A stretch of 64,000 nucleotides of DNA from Amniculibacterium aquaticum (GCF_003852705.1 NZ_REFA01000011.1:1-64000); one strand, 5' to 3'; numbered from the stretch's first letter, positions 54,647 to 63,902 are shown. Notes: a model not told the origin generated them from the letters alone. A program made the numbers and translations.

Positions 54647-54654
54647 CAAAAGTA
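54647..54654 (-). promoter_or_regulatory. suf operon promoter -7 element
   Basis: TACTTTTG on the minus strand, 31 nt before the sufA ATG at 54615. No -33 TTG is clear. Confidence 0.45.
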
Positions 54655-54730
54655 CAAACAATATAACAGATTAAAAAATTTGAAGTTTTGTTTTAACTAT
54701 TTTTATCATTGATGAGATTTAACTTATTCC

Positions 54731-54738
54731 TACTTTTG
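54731..54738 (+). promoter_or_regulatory. Promoter -7 element for GLPGLI copy F
   Basis: TACTTTTG lies 25 nt before the ATG at 54764, in the divergent gap between sufA and this gene. Confidence 0.5.
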
Positions 54739-54763
54739 TTATCCAACGATTAAATAATTATTT

Positions 54764-55591
54764 ATGAAAAATGTTTTTCTAACCCTCGCTATGGGATTTT
54801 TTTCTTTGAACTTTGCACAAAACTCCCGATTTGTGTACGAAGTGCATATGAAAACCGATTCCATCAATAGAAACAACACCAAAACCGAGTTGGCTTATTT
54901 GGACAATGATGGAAAAAAATCGTTGTTCTATGCAGAGAAAAGAATAAAAAGAGATTCTATTATGCGGGTGGCTTTCCAATCCCAAGGAACCATAAGACCG
55001 GACAGAAATGCCATGGAAAACCTAAGATCGGAGATTAATTATACCATAGAAAAGGATCTTGCAAACCAAAAAGTGGACTACAAAGACCGTATTGCCAGAG
55101 ACATTTATACCTACACGGAAGACCGACCAATGAACTGGAAAATACAATCTGAAACGGCTGTTATTGGTGATTATAAAGCCCAAAAAGCCGAGTTGGATTT
55201 TGGCGGAAGGCATTGGACGGCTTGGTTTACACAAGACATACCTTTTATGGACGGACCGTATAAATTTCATGGACTTCCGGGTTTAATTATTAAAATGGAA
55301 GACAGCAAAGGCGATTATGCTTTTCTTTTGAAGGAAACCAAGAAAATTGGAGAACTTCCGAATCTGAGCAATATGGGTAACATCATAAAGGTTAACAGAA
55401 AAGAGTATCTGAAACAGCAAGAAAAATTTAAAAAAGATCCTGCGTCATTCTTTACCCAATCCGGAGGTAGAGGTCCTGGTATGCACACAGGCCCAATGAG
55501 AGGTGGTAACTCTGGAGATATGAGAAAAAGAATGGAAGAAAGAGCTAAAGAAGAACAGAAAAACAACAATAACCCGTTGGAATTGCAGTAA
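54764..55591 (+). CDS. GLPGLI family protein (copy F)
   Basis: This 275-residue secreted protein has a signal peptide (1-19, ending NFAQ). The core has IGDYKAQKAELDFGGRHW, DGPYKF and GLPGLI (170-175), followed by IIKMED. Its C-terminal part is unusual, with a Gly/Met/Arg-rich patch (about 240-255, GGRGPGMHTGPMRGGNSG) before the NNNNPLELQ end. It diverges from sufA, outside the main GLPGLI cluster, and shares the family's unknown function. Confidence 0.92.
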   Translation: MKNVFLTLAMGFFSLNFAQNSRFVYEVHMKTDSINRNNTKTELAYLDNDGKKSLFYAEKRIKRDSIMRVAFQSQGTIRPDRNAMENLRSEINYTIEKDLANQKVDYKDRIARDIYTYTEDRPMNWKIQSETAVIGDYKAQKAELDFGGRHWTAWFTQDIPFMDGPYKFHGLPGLIIKMEDSKGDYAFLLKETKKIGELPNLSNMGNIIKVNRKEYLKQQEKFKKDPASFFTQSGGRGPGMHTGPMRGGNSGDMRKRMEERAKEEQKNNNNPLELQ

Positions 55592-55665
55592 TTGCAAATG
55601 CGCTAACTCTTTATAAAATTGTATTTTTTTTCGACATTAAACCGCATTTCTTCTTTACCATTTGG

Positions 55666-55760
55666 ATGAAGTTGTTGAAAGTAAATTATATTAATGAACG
55701 ACCCAAACCAAACATTATGAGTCTTTTAGAGCATCAGTATTTTACTTTTAACAACTTCAT
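55666..55760. repeat. 20-bp inverted repeat spanning a 55-nt spacer
   Basis: ATGAAGTTGTTGAAAGTAAA (55666-55685) is the reverse complement of 55741-55760 apart from one G-U pair. It lies in the 197-nt gap between the convergent GLPGLI copy F and the SDR gene, which otherwise shows no coding region. It could be a long hairpin ending transcription or a remnant of a small mobile element. Confidence 0.7.
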
Positions 55761-55788
55761 AAATTTTATACGGCCTCTTAAAAAATCT

Positions 55789-56538
55789 TTATTTTTTATG
55801 GATCATTCTTGGTTCGGCCTGAGCTTTAGGATAGATGCAGATCTCGGCAATAGACACACGATCCGGAGCATTAACACAATAAGAGATGGCATCGGCAATA
55901 TCTTCGGCTTTTAAGGCTTCATATCCTGCATAGACCGAAGCTGCTCGGCTTTCGTTGCCCTTGAAACGAACTTTAGAAAAGTCGGTTTCTACGGCTCCGG
56001 GTTGTATGTTGCTTACTTTTATTCCAAATTCTGTCAATTCTATACGCATTCCTTCAGAAATAACATCTACGGCTTTTTTAGATGCACAATAGACCACGCC
56101 ACCAGCATAAGTTTGTCTCGCTGCGACCGAAGAAATATTGATGATATGTCCTGACTTTTGGGTTTTCATCAAATTGATAATCGGTTTAGAAACATAGAGC
56201 AATCCTTTTACATTTCCGTCCATCATGGCATCCCAGTCGGAGATATCCCCGTCAGAAATAGCTTCGAGTCCGTGAGCATTTCCTGCATTGTTGACCAAAA
56301 CATCAATATTTTTCCAGCTTTCATCCAATTCATCCATCGCTTTTCGAATTTCGTCTTGGTTTCTAACATCAAAAACTAAGGTTTTTACTTCGGTTATTTT
56401 ACCCAATTCATTGGCCAAATTGTCTAAAATGGATTTTCTTCGTCCACAAATAATCAGGCGATTTCCTTGTTTTGCGAACAATTTTGCGGTTGCTTTTCCT
56501 ATACCAGAAGTTGCTCCTGTAATGAAGATGGTTTTCAT
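55789..56538 (-). CDS. SDR family oxidoreductase
   Basis: This 249-residue cytoplasmic protein is a classical short-chain dehydrogenase. The NADP-binding TGATSGIGKATAKLF lies at about 7-21 with a basic residue pair after it (GRRKS). The active site has NISSVAARQTYAGGVVYCASKKAV, with the Ser, Tyr and Lys of the catalytic set, quoted in part around residues 135-160. It resembles the YdfG/serine 3-dehydrogenase type; the substrate is not certain. The start at 56538 (MKTIFITG) replaces a longer open frame. Confidence 0.88.
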   Translation of the reverse strand: MKTIFITGATSGIGKATAKLFAKQGNRLIICGRRKSILDNLANELGKITEVKTLVFDVRNQDEIRKAMDELDESWKNIDVLVNNAGNAHGLEAISDGDISDWDAMMDGNVKGLLYVSKPIINLMKTQKSGHIINISSVAARQTYAGGVVYCASKKAVDVISEGMRIELTEFGIKVSNIQPGAVETDFSKVRFKGNESRAASVYAGYEALKAEDIADAISYCVNAPDRVSIAEICIYPKAQAEPRMIHKK

Positions 56539-56747
56539 AATTTTATAAAATTGATGGTTTTTTGGGGTTACTGTCAAAGATTGTTTTTAATTTCAATCAA
56601 AAGTATTATTTTTTATCCGAAACCATCTTTTTATCAGTCATACTTTTGATATTCTTTTATTTTTTTTCATTTTGCTTAAAAGCAAGGAGTATCGTTTTGT
56701 ATTTTTATGTTTTAAAAAAGCTACTTTCAAAATTTTCCTTTTTTTAG

Positions 56748-56777
56748 TTGTATTTTAAGAAAAAATAAATATATTTG
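56748..56777 (+). promoter_or_regulatory. tRNA-Asp promoter
   Basis: TTG at 56748-56750 and TATATTTG at 56770-56777 are separated by 19 nt, the best match in the window to the full Bacteroidota promoter consensus, 64 nt upstream of the mature tRNA. Confidence 0.7.
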
Positions 56778-56841
56778 CACCACAATTTTTCACCCAAAAA
56801 AAATATTTATATTTTTATTCGGGAGGTAAATAAAAAATATT

Positions 56842-56915
56842 GATCCGGTAGTTCAGTTGGTTAGAATGCCGCCCTGTCACGGCGGAGGTCGCGGGTTCGA
56901 GTCCCGTCCGGATCG
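56842..56915 (+). tRNA. tRNA-Asp (GTC)
   Basis: The 74-nt sequence folds as a cloverleaf with acceptor stem GATCCGG/CCGGATC (56842-56848 and 56908-56914), D loop AGTTCAGTTGGTTAGA, anticodon GTC at 56876-56878 in CTGTCAC, and T loop GGTTCGAGTCC. The discriminator base is G, as for Asp. The 3' CCA is not encoded. A single tRNA gene with its own promoter and a terminator-like hairpin after it. Confidence 0.97.
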
Positions 56916-56947
56916 CAAGTAAAAAGGTAATTTTTACAAAAAAAACG

Positions 56948-56979
56948 GAAGCTGTACTTTAAAGTCAGCTTCTTTTTTT
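56948..56979 (+). terminator. Terminator after tRNA-Asp
   Basis: GAAGCTG (56948-56954) pairs with CAGCTTC (56966-56972), with an inner ACTTT/AAAGT pairing, followed by a run of T. Confidence 0.8.
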
Positions 56980-57003
56980 ATTCTTGTATTTCAAAATAAA
57001 ACC

Positions 57004-57375
57004 TCAATTTGCATCAAAAGGCTCAAAAGCATTTTCGATGTGGGTCAAATCCAAATGACCTCTATCCGTTTTTAGTACAGAAATAATATCAAAACGGACT
57101 TCTTCCGTTCTATTTCCTGCATTCATAAAAGCATCGGTAGCCATAACGACCAATTTTATTTTCTTTTTATTTACCGCTTCATACGGCTCTTGAAATAGGT
57201 TCCTTGTTCTGGCTTTTACCTCTACTACTACCAAAAAATCTTTATACAACGCTACAATATCCAGCTCGCCTTTTTGGTAATAAAAATTTCTAGCTATTAC
57301 TGTATAGCCTTTGTTTTCTAAGTAAGAAACAGCAAATTCTTCGGCTTCTTTACCAAAATCATTGTGTTCTGCCAT
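57004..57375 (-). CDS. YraN family protein (UPF0102)
   Basis: This 123-residue cytoplasmic protein is of the UPF0102/YraN family, which has a nuclease-like (PD-(D/E)XK) fold but no settled function. The family pattern GKEAEEFAVSYLENKGYTVIARN, KGELDIVALYKDFLVVVEVKAR is present in parts, including the E-D-E-K set. It lies 12 nt after the LD-carboxypeptidase gene. Confidence 0.9.
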   Translation of the reverse strand: MAEHNDFGKEAEEFAVSYLENKGYTVIARNFYYQKGELDIVALYKDFLVVVEVKARTRNLFQEPYEAVNKKKIKLVVMATDAFMNAGNRTEEVRFDIISVLKTDRGHLDLTHIENAFEPFDAN

Positions 57376-57387
57376 GGATACTTTTTT

Positions 57388-58311
57388 TTAAAATAAAATA
57401 CTCGACAAGTTTTTATCGACCTCCAAATGGACTTTGCCTCCAATTATCAGAGGGCGGTTGTCAAAAATATGGCCGTTAGGAAATCCAAATAGGGTAGGGA
57501 AGTGATATTTTTTTATTCGGTGTTGGATAATTTCGTAGGCTTTTTCATCAAAACTATTTTCATAATTCGGATTGTCGGTCTCGCTACCCATGTTGATCAT
57601 TCCACCAACTATTAGACCTTTAATCTTCCTGAAAACGCCAGCCAAATCCATGCTCATCAGCATTCTGTCCAAAGCATAAAAATTTTCACCAATGTCTTCA
57701 ATAAACAAAATATTGTCCTTAAAATTGAACGAATACGGAGTTCCTAAAAGTGCATAGACCAATGCCAAATTGCCACCCACCAACTGTCCTTCTGCATTCC
57801 CAGGCTTATTGAAGCCATGAGATTCTAACACATATTTTGGATTTTTTCCTTTGAGAATATCAAAAATACCTTGATAGGCTTCTTCAGAAACACCAAAGCT
57901 GGATGTTTTTATGGTTTGTCCGTGTATGGAAGCAAAGCCTTTTTTCAACAAAAAACTTTGTACCACCGTGTTATCAGAATATCCGATGTACCATTTTGGA
58001 TTTTCTTTGAAATTAGAGAGTCTTATATGTCTAAGAAGGTGCTGGCATCCGTAGCCACCTCTACTGGCCCAAATCGCCTTTATTTCGGTGTTGTTCAACG
58101 CCCAATTCAGATCCTGTATCCTTTGTTTTTCCGTTCCTGAATAAGAGTATCCGTCCTCATACTTACCTAAAGCATTTGGACCAAAAACGACCTCATAACC
58201 TTGGCTTTGGATCAGGTTAATGGTCTTTTCCAATTGAGATACCTCAACCGCTCCTGCTGGAGAAATTAGGGCAATTTTTTCATTCTTTTTTAGTGCTTTT
58301 GGAAAAATCAT
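57388..58311 (-). CDS. ldcA: LD-carboxypeptidase (peptidase family S66)
   Basis: LdcA removes the terminal D-Ala from tetrapeptides so that wall peptides can be reused. The 307-residue cytoplasmic enzyme has the S66 triad: Ser112 in IGYSDNT, Glu205 in FIEDIGEN and His281 in PNGHIFDN. The SRGGYGCQHLLRHI stretch at 83-96 is also typical. With amgK and murU at 20-22 kb it adds to wall recycling. It sits between the lysE gene (14-nt gap) and yraN. Symbol by family; microcin-immunity MccF members share the fold. Confidence 0.85.
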   Translation of the reverse strand: MIFPKALKKNEKIALISPAGAVEVSQLEKTINLIQSQGYEVVFGPNALGKYEDGYSYSGTEKQRIQDLNWALNNTEIKAIWASRGGYGCQHLLRHIRLSNFKENPKWYIGYSDNTVVQSFLLKKGFASIHGQTIKTSSFGVSEEAYQGIFDILKGKNPKYVLESHGFNKPGNAEGQLVGGNLALVYALLGTPYSFNFKDNILFIEDIGENFYALDRMLMSMDLAGVFRKIKGLIVGGMINMGSETDNPNYENSFDEKAYEIIQHRIKKYHFPTLFGFPNGHIFDNRPLIIGGKVHLEVDKNLSSILF

Positions 58312-58325
58312 GGTAAAGATTAAAA

Positions 58326-59012
58326 TTAATCGTTGTTTTTCAAGATGACTTCTTTTTTTTCGGCTTCCTCTAATTTTTTATCAAACTGATTGAATTTTTT
58401 AAAACTTTGTAGAAATATGAAAAGGGAAAAAATCATTAAAATTATACCTACCGTTTTACGGATTTTATGGGCTAATTTTGGAGTCAGTTTGTAATGAAAT
58501 TGCTTTGCCAAAAATATTTTGAGTAGATCGATGCTAAGATAGGTAGCGATAACCAAAGCAATGTACAAGAAAAAATTCTGAAAATCCGGATACTGATTTC
58601 TCACAGAAATCACCGTAACCAACCAAAAAAGAATTACTCCCACATTGAGAAGGTTGAATAAAAATCCGTTTAAAAAAGTTTTAATGTAATTTTGATTGAT
58701 GAATTGCTCTTCGTTGGGCAAATGCATTTTGGTTTTGGTTACCATCATCACAATTCCATAGATGAAGATGATGAAAGCAGTAATCCTATAAAACTCAGGA
58801 TGTTTATCAATGAGGGTTACCAAATCTCCACTGGCATAATATGCAACAACAATGCATAAAATATCAGCAAAGACCACACCCAAATCCAAAGCCAATGCGT
58901 GTTTTGGACCTCGGGTAAAGCTGGTTTCTATCAACAAGAAAAAAATAGGTCCTATAAAAACCAAACTGAGCATAAGCCCCAAAACTATTGCAGAAAATAT
59001 AAGTCCAAGCAT
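58326..59012 (-). CDS. LysE-type translocator family protein
   Basis: This 228-residue inner membrane protein has about six membrane segments and belongs to the LysE/RhtB amino acid exporter superfamily: VFIGPIFFLLIETSFTRGPKHALALDLGV, quoted in part near residues 18-46, is the family's first-helix region. The substrate is unknown. The last residues are charged (KKEVILKNND). Its ATG is 4 nt after a -7 promoter element. It is the first gene before ldcA and yraN. Confidence 0.82.
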   Translation of the reverse strand: MLGLIFSAIVLGLMLSLVFIGPIFFLLIETSFTRGPKHALALDLGVVFADILCIVVAYYASGDLVTLIDKHPEFYRITAFIIFIYGIVMMVTKTKMHLPNEEQFINQNYIKTFLNGFLFNLLNVGVILFWLVTVISVRNQYPDFQNFFLYIALVIATYLSIDLLKIFLAKQFHYKLTPKLAHKIRKTVGIILMIFSLFIFLQSFKKFNQFDKKLEEAEKKEVILKNND

Positions 59013-59016
59013 TAGA

Positions 59017-59024
59017 CAAAGATA
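59017..59024 (-). promoter_or_regulatory. lysE-ldcA-yraN promoter -7 element
   Basis: TATCTTTG on the minus strand ends 4 nt before the ATG at 59012, so the mRNA should start at or very near the start codon. Confidence 0.55.
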
Positions 59025-59104
59025 ATGATTTTTTAAAATTAAGATAAAGGACTTCTATTCAGTAAAACTATTTTAAATCCGGCAGTATTCTTTCATAAAA
59101 ATTA

Positions 59105-59141
59105 AAAGTGATGCTGAGAGAAACATCATCAACATCACTTT
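59105..59141 (-). terminator. Candidate terminator after rnr
   Basis: AAAGTGATG (59105-59113) pairs with CATCACTTT (59133-59141) around a 19-nt loop. On the minus strand T-rich sequence follows, so it can end rnr transcription. Confidence 0.6.
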
Positions 59142-59177
59142 GAACTATTATTTTATAAAAATTTGATTATCAGAAAT

Positions 59178-61331
59178 TTATTCAACCACTTTAAAATCCA
59201 ATTGTTTTTGGATCAGGTTGGCTTTCATGACTTTTATTTTTATTTTGTCACCCAGTTGGTATTGTTTTCCGTGTCGTATCCCGTATACAGCATGGGTCTT
59301 GGCATCGTACATATAACTATCGTCTATCAAATCACGGAGTTTTATAAGTCCTTCGGCTCCATTTTCTGGAATTTCAACCCAAAAACCAAAGTCTGCAACA
59401 CCAGAAATCATACCTTCGAATGTTTCACCCAGGTGTTTTTCCATAAATTTAACTTGCATAAATTTAATGGAATCCCTTTCGGCATCGGAAGCCAATCTTT
59501 CCATGGCCGAACAATGTTTGGCTTGTTCTTCGTAATCGTGTTTGTTGGGCGATTTTCCACCATCCAAATAATGCTGTAACAATCGATGGGCAATAAGATC
59601 CGGATACCTTCTGATGGGCGATGTAAAGTGCGAATAGTATCTAAATCCTAAACCGTAATGCCCAATAGGATCTGTAGAATAGATGGCTTTACTCATGGAT
59701 CGCATTGCCAAAGTTTCTATCATATTTTCTTCTCCTTTGCCTTTTACATCTTGCAAAAGTTTGTTAAGAGATTCTGTAGTTTGCTTGGCGTTAGTGATGT
59801 TCATTTTATACCCAAAAGTAGATACAAATTCCTTTAGGGAAAGAATTTTTGCAGGATCTGGATCTTCATGAACCCTATAGATGAAGGTATTGTTGGTCAC
59901 TTCATTTTTACGGCTGAGAGAGATGAATTCTGATACTTTTTTATTGGCCAAAAGCATGAATTCTTCAATCAAATGATTGGCATCTTTTGACATTTTAAAA
60001 TAGACACCAATGGGTTCGTTATTTTCATCTAAATTAAATCGAACTTCGCTTCTGTCAAAAGTTATGGCACCATTTTTTATCCTATCTTTTCTAAGGATTT
60101 TTGCCAAACGATCTAAAGTATTGATTTCTTCGGTATAATCGCCTTCGTTATTTTCAATTCTTTCCTGAGCTTCTTCGTAAGAAAATCGTCTGTCAGAATG
60201 TATAATGGTTCGACCAAACCATTGGTTTTTAACTTCTGCTGCATCATTTAACTCAAAAACGGCTGAAAAAGTATATTTATCTTCATGGGGGCGAAGTGAG
60301 CAAACATCGTTACTCAATACTTCAGGAAGCATTGGAACCACACGATCTACGAGATAGACAGAAGTGGCTCTTTGGTAGGCTTCATCATCCAAAATAGTAC
60401 CTGGAACTACGAAATGCGAGACATCGGCAATGTGTACACCAATTTCCCAATTTCCATTCTCCAATTTTTGTATGGATAGGGCATCGTCAAAATCTTTTGC
60501 ATCCTTAGGATCGATAGTAAAAGTGGTAATATTACGCATATCTCGGCGTTTTTTTACTTCCATTTCACTGATCGATCGATCGATTTTATCCGCTTCTTGT
60601 TCCACTTCTTCAGGAAATGCATAGGGAAGATTGTATTCTGCTAAAATGGCGTGAATTTCGGTTTCATGTTCACCCGGCATACCCAAAATACTCACAATTT
60701 CACCTTCTGGATTTTTAGAATTCGGTTTCCATTCCAAAATCTTTACAATAACTTTTTCCCCGTCTTTAGCGCCATTGATGTTGGCTTTGGTAACAAAAAT
60801 ATCGGTGTTAATTTGCTTTTTATCGGCCACAACAAAGCCAAAATCTTTATGCGGAATGTACTGAAAAGTCCCAACAAAATTGGTTCTGTTTCTTTCTAAA
60901 ACTTCGATTACAGATCCCTCTAACTTTTTCCCTTTGTAGTGGTAAGTTATGATGTGGACTTTGTCCCCTTGTATGGCGTCCTTACAATTTTTGGCATGGA
61001 TAAATACATCGTCTTCCATACCTTCCACTTTAACATAGGCATTTCCACTTTGATTAAAGTCGATTATTCCGGCTAAAGTTCCTTCAATTTTAAGATTCAG
61101 AATGTATTTTCCTTTTTCGACCTCTTTAATTCTTTGGTCTGCCAAAAGCTTGTGTAGAGCCTGTATAACTTGCTCTCTTTGTCTGGGATTTTTATAATCT
61201 ATACCCTCTGCAATCTGTTTGTAATTGTAGATTTTGGAAGTTTTAGCATGCATAAACTTCAGAATTTTTTTCCCAATTTCCTGAAGTTTGTGATTGTTTT
61301 TATGACTTATAAATTTTGATTTTCTTGCCAT
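59178..61331 (-). CDS. rnr: Ribonuclease R
   Basis: RNase R is a 3'-5' exoribonuclease of the RNB family that degrades structured RNA. The 717-residue protein has N-terminal cold-shock-like domains (about 85-220), the RNB catalytic motif DPKDAKDFDDA (274-284) and later HFTSPIRRYPDL, and a C-terminal S1 domain (about 635-715, with FEGMISGVADFGFWVEI). The order of domains and length fit RNase R. It lies alone between lysE and rpiB. Confidence 0.95.
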   Translation of the reverse strand: MARKSKFISHKNNHKLQEIGKKILKFMHAKTSKIYNYKQIAEGIDYKNPRQREQVIQALHKLLADQRIKEVEKGKYILNLKIEGTLAGIIDFNQSGNAYVKVEGMEDDVFIHAKNCKDAIQGDKVHIITYHYKGKKLEGSVIEVLERNRTNFVGTFQYIPHKDFGFVVADKKQINTDIFVTKANINGAKDGEKVIVKILEWKPNSKNPEGEIVSILGMPGEHETEIHAILAEYNLPYAFPEEVEQEADKIDRSISEMEVKKRRDMRNITTFTIDPKDAKDFDDALSIQKLENGNWEIGVHIADVSHFVVPGTILDDEAYQRATSVYLVDRVVPMLPEVLSNDVCSLRPHEDKYTFSAVFELNDAAEVKNQWFGRTIIHSDRRFSYEEAQERIENNEGDYTEEINTLDRLAKILRKDRIKNGAITFDRSEVRFNLDENNEPIGVYFKMSKDANHLIEEFMLLANKKVSEFISLSRKNEVTNNTFIYRVHEDPDPAKILSLKEFVSTFGYKMNITNAKQTTESLNKLLQDVKGKGEENMIETLAMRSMSKAIYSTDPIGHYGLGFRYYSHFTSPIRRYPDLIAHRLLQHYLDGGKSPNKHDYEEQAKHCSAMERLASDAERDSIKFMQVKFMEKHLGETFEGMISGVADFGFWVEIPENGAEGLIKLRDLIDDSYMYDAKTHAVYGIRHGKQYQLGDKIKIKVMKANLIQKQLDFKVVE

Positions 61332-61386
61332 TCAAAATGGGTTGTATTGTTTTAATTTAATGGTTTGCATTAAATCAAATGATGAA

Positions 61387-61818
61387 TTATGAGCACGCAA
61401 TTTTTGCCACTCTATTTTGATGTCTACCACCTTCAAAATCGGTATTTAAAAAGGTTTGAACAATTTCTAATGCCAATTCTTTAGCAATAAATCGTGCTGG
61501 AAGAGCTATCATATTGCAATTGTTATGTTGTCTGGAAAGTGTTGCCAAATCGGGCATCCAGCAAAGTGCACATCTGATTTTTTCGTGTTTATTGGCCGTA
61601 AGTTGTACGCCTTGTCCGCTTCCACAAATAAGAATTCCGAACTCGTTATCACCATTTTCTACTGAGCTTGCAGCAGGATGTACAAAGTCTGGATAATCTA
61701 CAGAATCCAATGATTTTGTTCCAAAATCTTGAATTTCATAATGATTTTTTAATTGGCTTATTAAATATTCTTTGTATTCAAAACCTGCATGATCACAAGC
61801 GATGGCTATTTTTTTCAT
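61387..61818 (-). CDS. rpiB: Ribose-5-phosphate isomerase B
   Basis: RpiB interconverts ribose-5-phosphate and ribulose-5-phosphate in the pentose phosphate pathway. The 143-residue protein starts MKKIAIACDHAGFEYK and has GTKSLDSVDYPDF and the anion-binding ICGSGQGVQLTANK, all of the RpiB/LacAB family. The ATG at 61818 gives the standard N-terminus; seven extra residues from an upstream ATG are rejected. A -7 element is at 61844-61837. Confidence 0.94.
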   Translation of the reverse strand: MKKIAIACDHAGFEYKEYLISQLKNHYEIQDFGTKSLDSVDYPDFVHPAASSVENGDNEFGILICGSGQGVQLTANKHEKIRCALCWMPDLATLSRQHNNCNMIALPARFIAKELALEIVQTFLNTDFEGGRHQNRVAKIACS

Positions 61819-61836
61819 TTTTACTTTATTTATGTA

Positions 61837-61844
61837 CAAATTTA
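61837..61844 (-). promoter_or_regulatory. rpiB promoter -7 element
   Basis: TAAATTTG on the minus strand, 16 nt before the ATG at 61818. Confidence 0.45.
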
Positions 61845-61860
61845 GTCTAAAATTTACAAA

Positions 61861-62551
61861 TCATAATTTATGCGGATATGAAACTTATGTTAAATTCAAT
61901 ATCCAAGCATCCTATATTATATTAATCATGCTAATTTCTAAGTGTCCATCGTGCTAAATACTCACATTTTAATACTAAATAACTGATTATCAACTTAATC
62001 AAATTTTATCCACAAAATATTAATTTATCATTAAAAATTAAAGCATTGAATATTAAATCATTAAACATAATACTAAAATTACAAGTAATTGATAAATAGT
62101 AAATTAACAAAATACTCATAATCGTATGGAAAACGCGGGAAATATTTGTGGAAAAGAATTAAAAAAATGTTCTTTTAAATCTAAATTAAAAAGTGTAATG
62201 AAAAAATTTTATCGAATATTAATTCACATTTTCTAAATTTTTACTTTCAACAAATCACCATCTTTTCCATGAAAACTTAATTAAGAAAAGTAAAAAATAA
62301 AATTTATTAACAATTGTTAAAAAGTACTATATTTCATTGTTATTCAATATTTTACAATGTGAATAAGAAAGTGAATAAGACTCTAAAAGATGGGTATAAT
62401 AAAATAAAAAAACTTATCCTCATAATTCACAATACTCAACATATAACAACAGTATATATTTTTATAAAAGAAAAAAAATGATGATAATATGAGTAAATGA
62501 ATCTTGTGGAAATTTATGCTCAGCAATTTCTTTTTTCAATTTTTGAAATTG
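61861..62551. other. Candidate replication origin (oriC) with DnaA-box cluster
   Basis: This gene-free AT-rich stretch between divergent rpiB and pgk holds three exact TTWTNCACA DnaA boxes: TTATCCACA at 62006-62014 (+), TTTTCCACA at 62155-62147 (-) and TTATTCACA at 62366-62358 (-). One-mismatch sites lie at 62220-62228, 62370-62378, 62414-62422, 62423-62431 and 62505-62513. No coding region is seen. Genes run leftward on the left for about 7 kb and rightward on the right, as expected for replication forks leaving this point. dnaA is not in the window, which does not exclude an origin in Bacteroidota. Confidence 0.6.
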
Positions 62552-62559
62552 TAAATTTG
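62552..62559 (+). promoter_or_regulatory. pgk promoter -7 element
   Basis: TAAATTTG lies 38 nt before the pgk ATG at 62598. Confidence 0.4.
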
Positions 62560-62597
62560 TAGAACAAAAAATACGAAAAACTTTCTAATTAATATAA

Positions 62598-63788
62598 ATG
62601 AAAACAATTAACGATTTCAATTTCAAAGACAAAAAAACTCTTGTCAGAGTTGATTTTAATGTACCTCAAGATTCTAATCTTAATGTTACGGACAATACCC
62701 GAATTGTAGCTGCTAAGCCAACCATCGAGAAAATTTTAAATGATGGTGGTTCTGTCATATTATTGTCGCACCTGGGACGCCCAAAAGGAAAAGAAAGTAA
62801 TGAATTGTCTTTGGTGCATATTGTTCCTGAAATTGAGAAAGTTTTAGGAAGGAAAATAATCTTTTCTAACGACTGTATTCAAGAAGATGCTCATGAAAAA
62901 GCATCAAAATTGAATCCTGGAGAAGTATTGCTTCTGGAAAATTTAAGATTTCATAATGAAGAAGAACAAGGCGATTCCAAATTTGCCGAGTCCCTTTCAA
63001 AACTTGGAGATGCGTATGTAAATGATGCGTTTGGTACGGCACATAGAGCTCATGCCTCTACCTCGGTTATTGCAAATTATTTTCCTCAAACTAAATTTTT
63101 CGGTTTATTAATGGCTAAAGAATTACAAGCCATAGATAAAGTCTTAAATACGGGTGAGAAACCTGTAACTGCAATAATTGGTGGATCTAAAGTTTCTTCA
63201 AAAATTACCATCATAGAGAATATCTTACCTGCTGTTGACAATCTGATTATCGGAGGTGGTATGGCTTTTACATTCGTTAAAGCTCTTGGTGGACATATTG
63301 GAAATTCTCTTGTTGAAGAAGATAAAATGCAATTGGCAATAGATATTCTAGAGAAAGCAAAACAACATCATGTACAGGTATGTTTACCTGTGGATGCTGT
63401 AATTGCTGATGCATTCTCTAACGATGCCAACATCAAAGTATGTGATATATACGAAATTCCTGAAGGGTGGATGGGATTGGATGTCGGTCCAAAATCCAAT
63501 GTTATTTTCCATGATGTATTGTTAAATTCTAAAACCATACTTTGGAATGGACCTGCTGGAGTTTTTGAATTATCTAATTTTGCTGCTGGAACTGTTGCAT
63601 TAGGAGATGGTATTGCAGAAGCAACTAAGTTGGGAGCATTTTCTTTAGTTGGTGGAGGAGACAGTGTTGCTTTTGTAAAACAACATGGGTATGAAAATAA
63701 AGTTTCTTATGTTTCGACCGGTGGAGGTGCAATGTTGGAAAGTTTAGAAGGTTTAGAACTTCCAGGTGTTGCAGCGATCAACAAATAA
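62598..63788 (+). CDS. pgk: Phosphoglycerate kinase
   Basis: PGK transfers phosphate from 1,3-bisphosphoglycerate to ADP in glycolysis. The 396-residue protein shows RVDFNVPQD near the N-terminus, [25 protein letters not shown], the hinge-region [24 protein letters not shown] and the nucleotide site [10 protein letters not shown]. The length is standard. It is a single gene with its own leader and terminator, facing away from the candidate origin. Confidence 0.97.
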   Translation: MKTINDFNFKDKKTLVRVDFNVPQDSNLNVTDNTRIVAAKPTIEKILNDGGSVILLSHLGRPKGKESNELSLVHIVPEIEKVLGRKIIFSNDCIQEDAHEKASKLNPGEVLLLENLRFHNEEEQGDSKFAESLSKLGDAYVNDAFGTAHRAHASTSVIANYFPQTKFFGLLMAKELQAIDKVLNTGEKPVTAIIGGSKVSSKITIIENILPAVDNLIIGGGMAFTFVKALGGHIGNSLVEEDKMQLAIDILEKAKQHHVQVCLPVDAVIADAFSNDANIKVCDIYEIPEGWMGLDVGPKSNVIFHDVLLNSKTILWNGPAGVFELSNFAAGTVALGDGIAEATKLGAFSLVGGGDSVAFVKQHGYENKVSYVSTGGGAMLESLEGLELPGVAAINK

Positions 63789-63812
63789 TTCTTAATAACT
63801 TAATATAAATAT

Positions 63813-63850
63813 AAAGTGGAATCCATTATTTGGGTTCCACTTTTAATTTT
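63813..63850 (+). terminator. Terminator after pgk
   Basis: A 12-bp stem with one G-U pair joins 63813-63824 to 63832-63843 around a 7-nt loop, followed by T-rich sequence. Confidence 0.85.
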
Positions 63851-63902
63851 TAGAGAATTTCTGGTAAAATTGACCTTTGTAAATAGGTTAAAAATCGATT
63901 TT

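Noticed and set aside
55666-55914. 82-codon plus-strand frame in the GLPGLI F-SDR gap
   Set aside because: More than half is antisense to the SDR gene and the start lies within an inverted repeat; no protein features.
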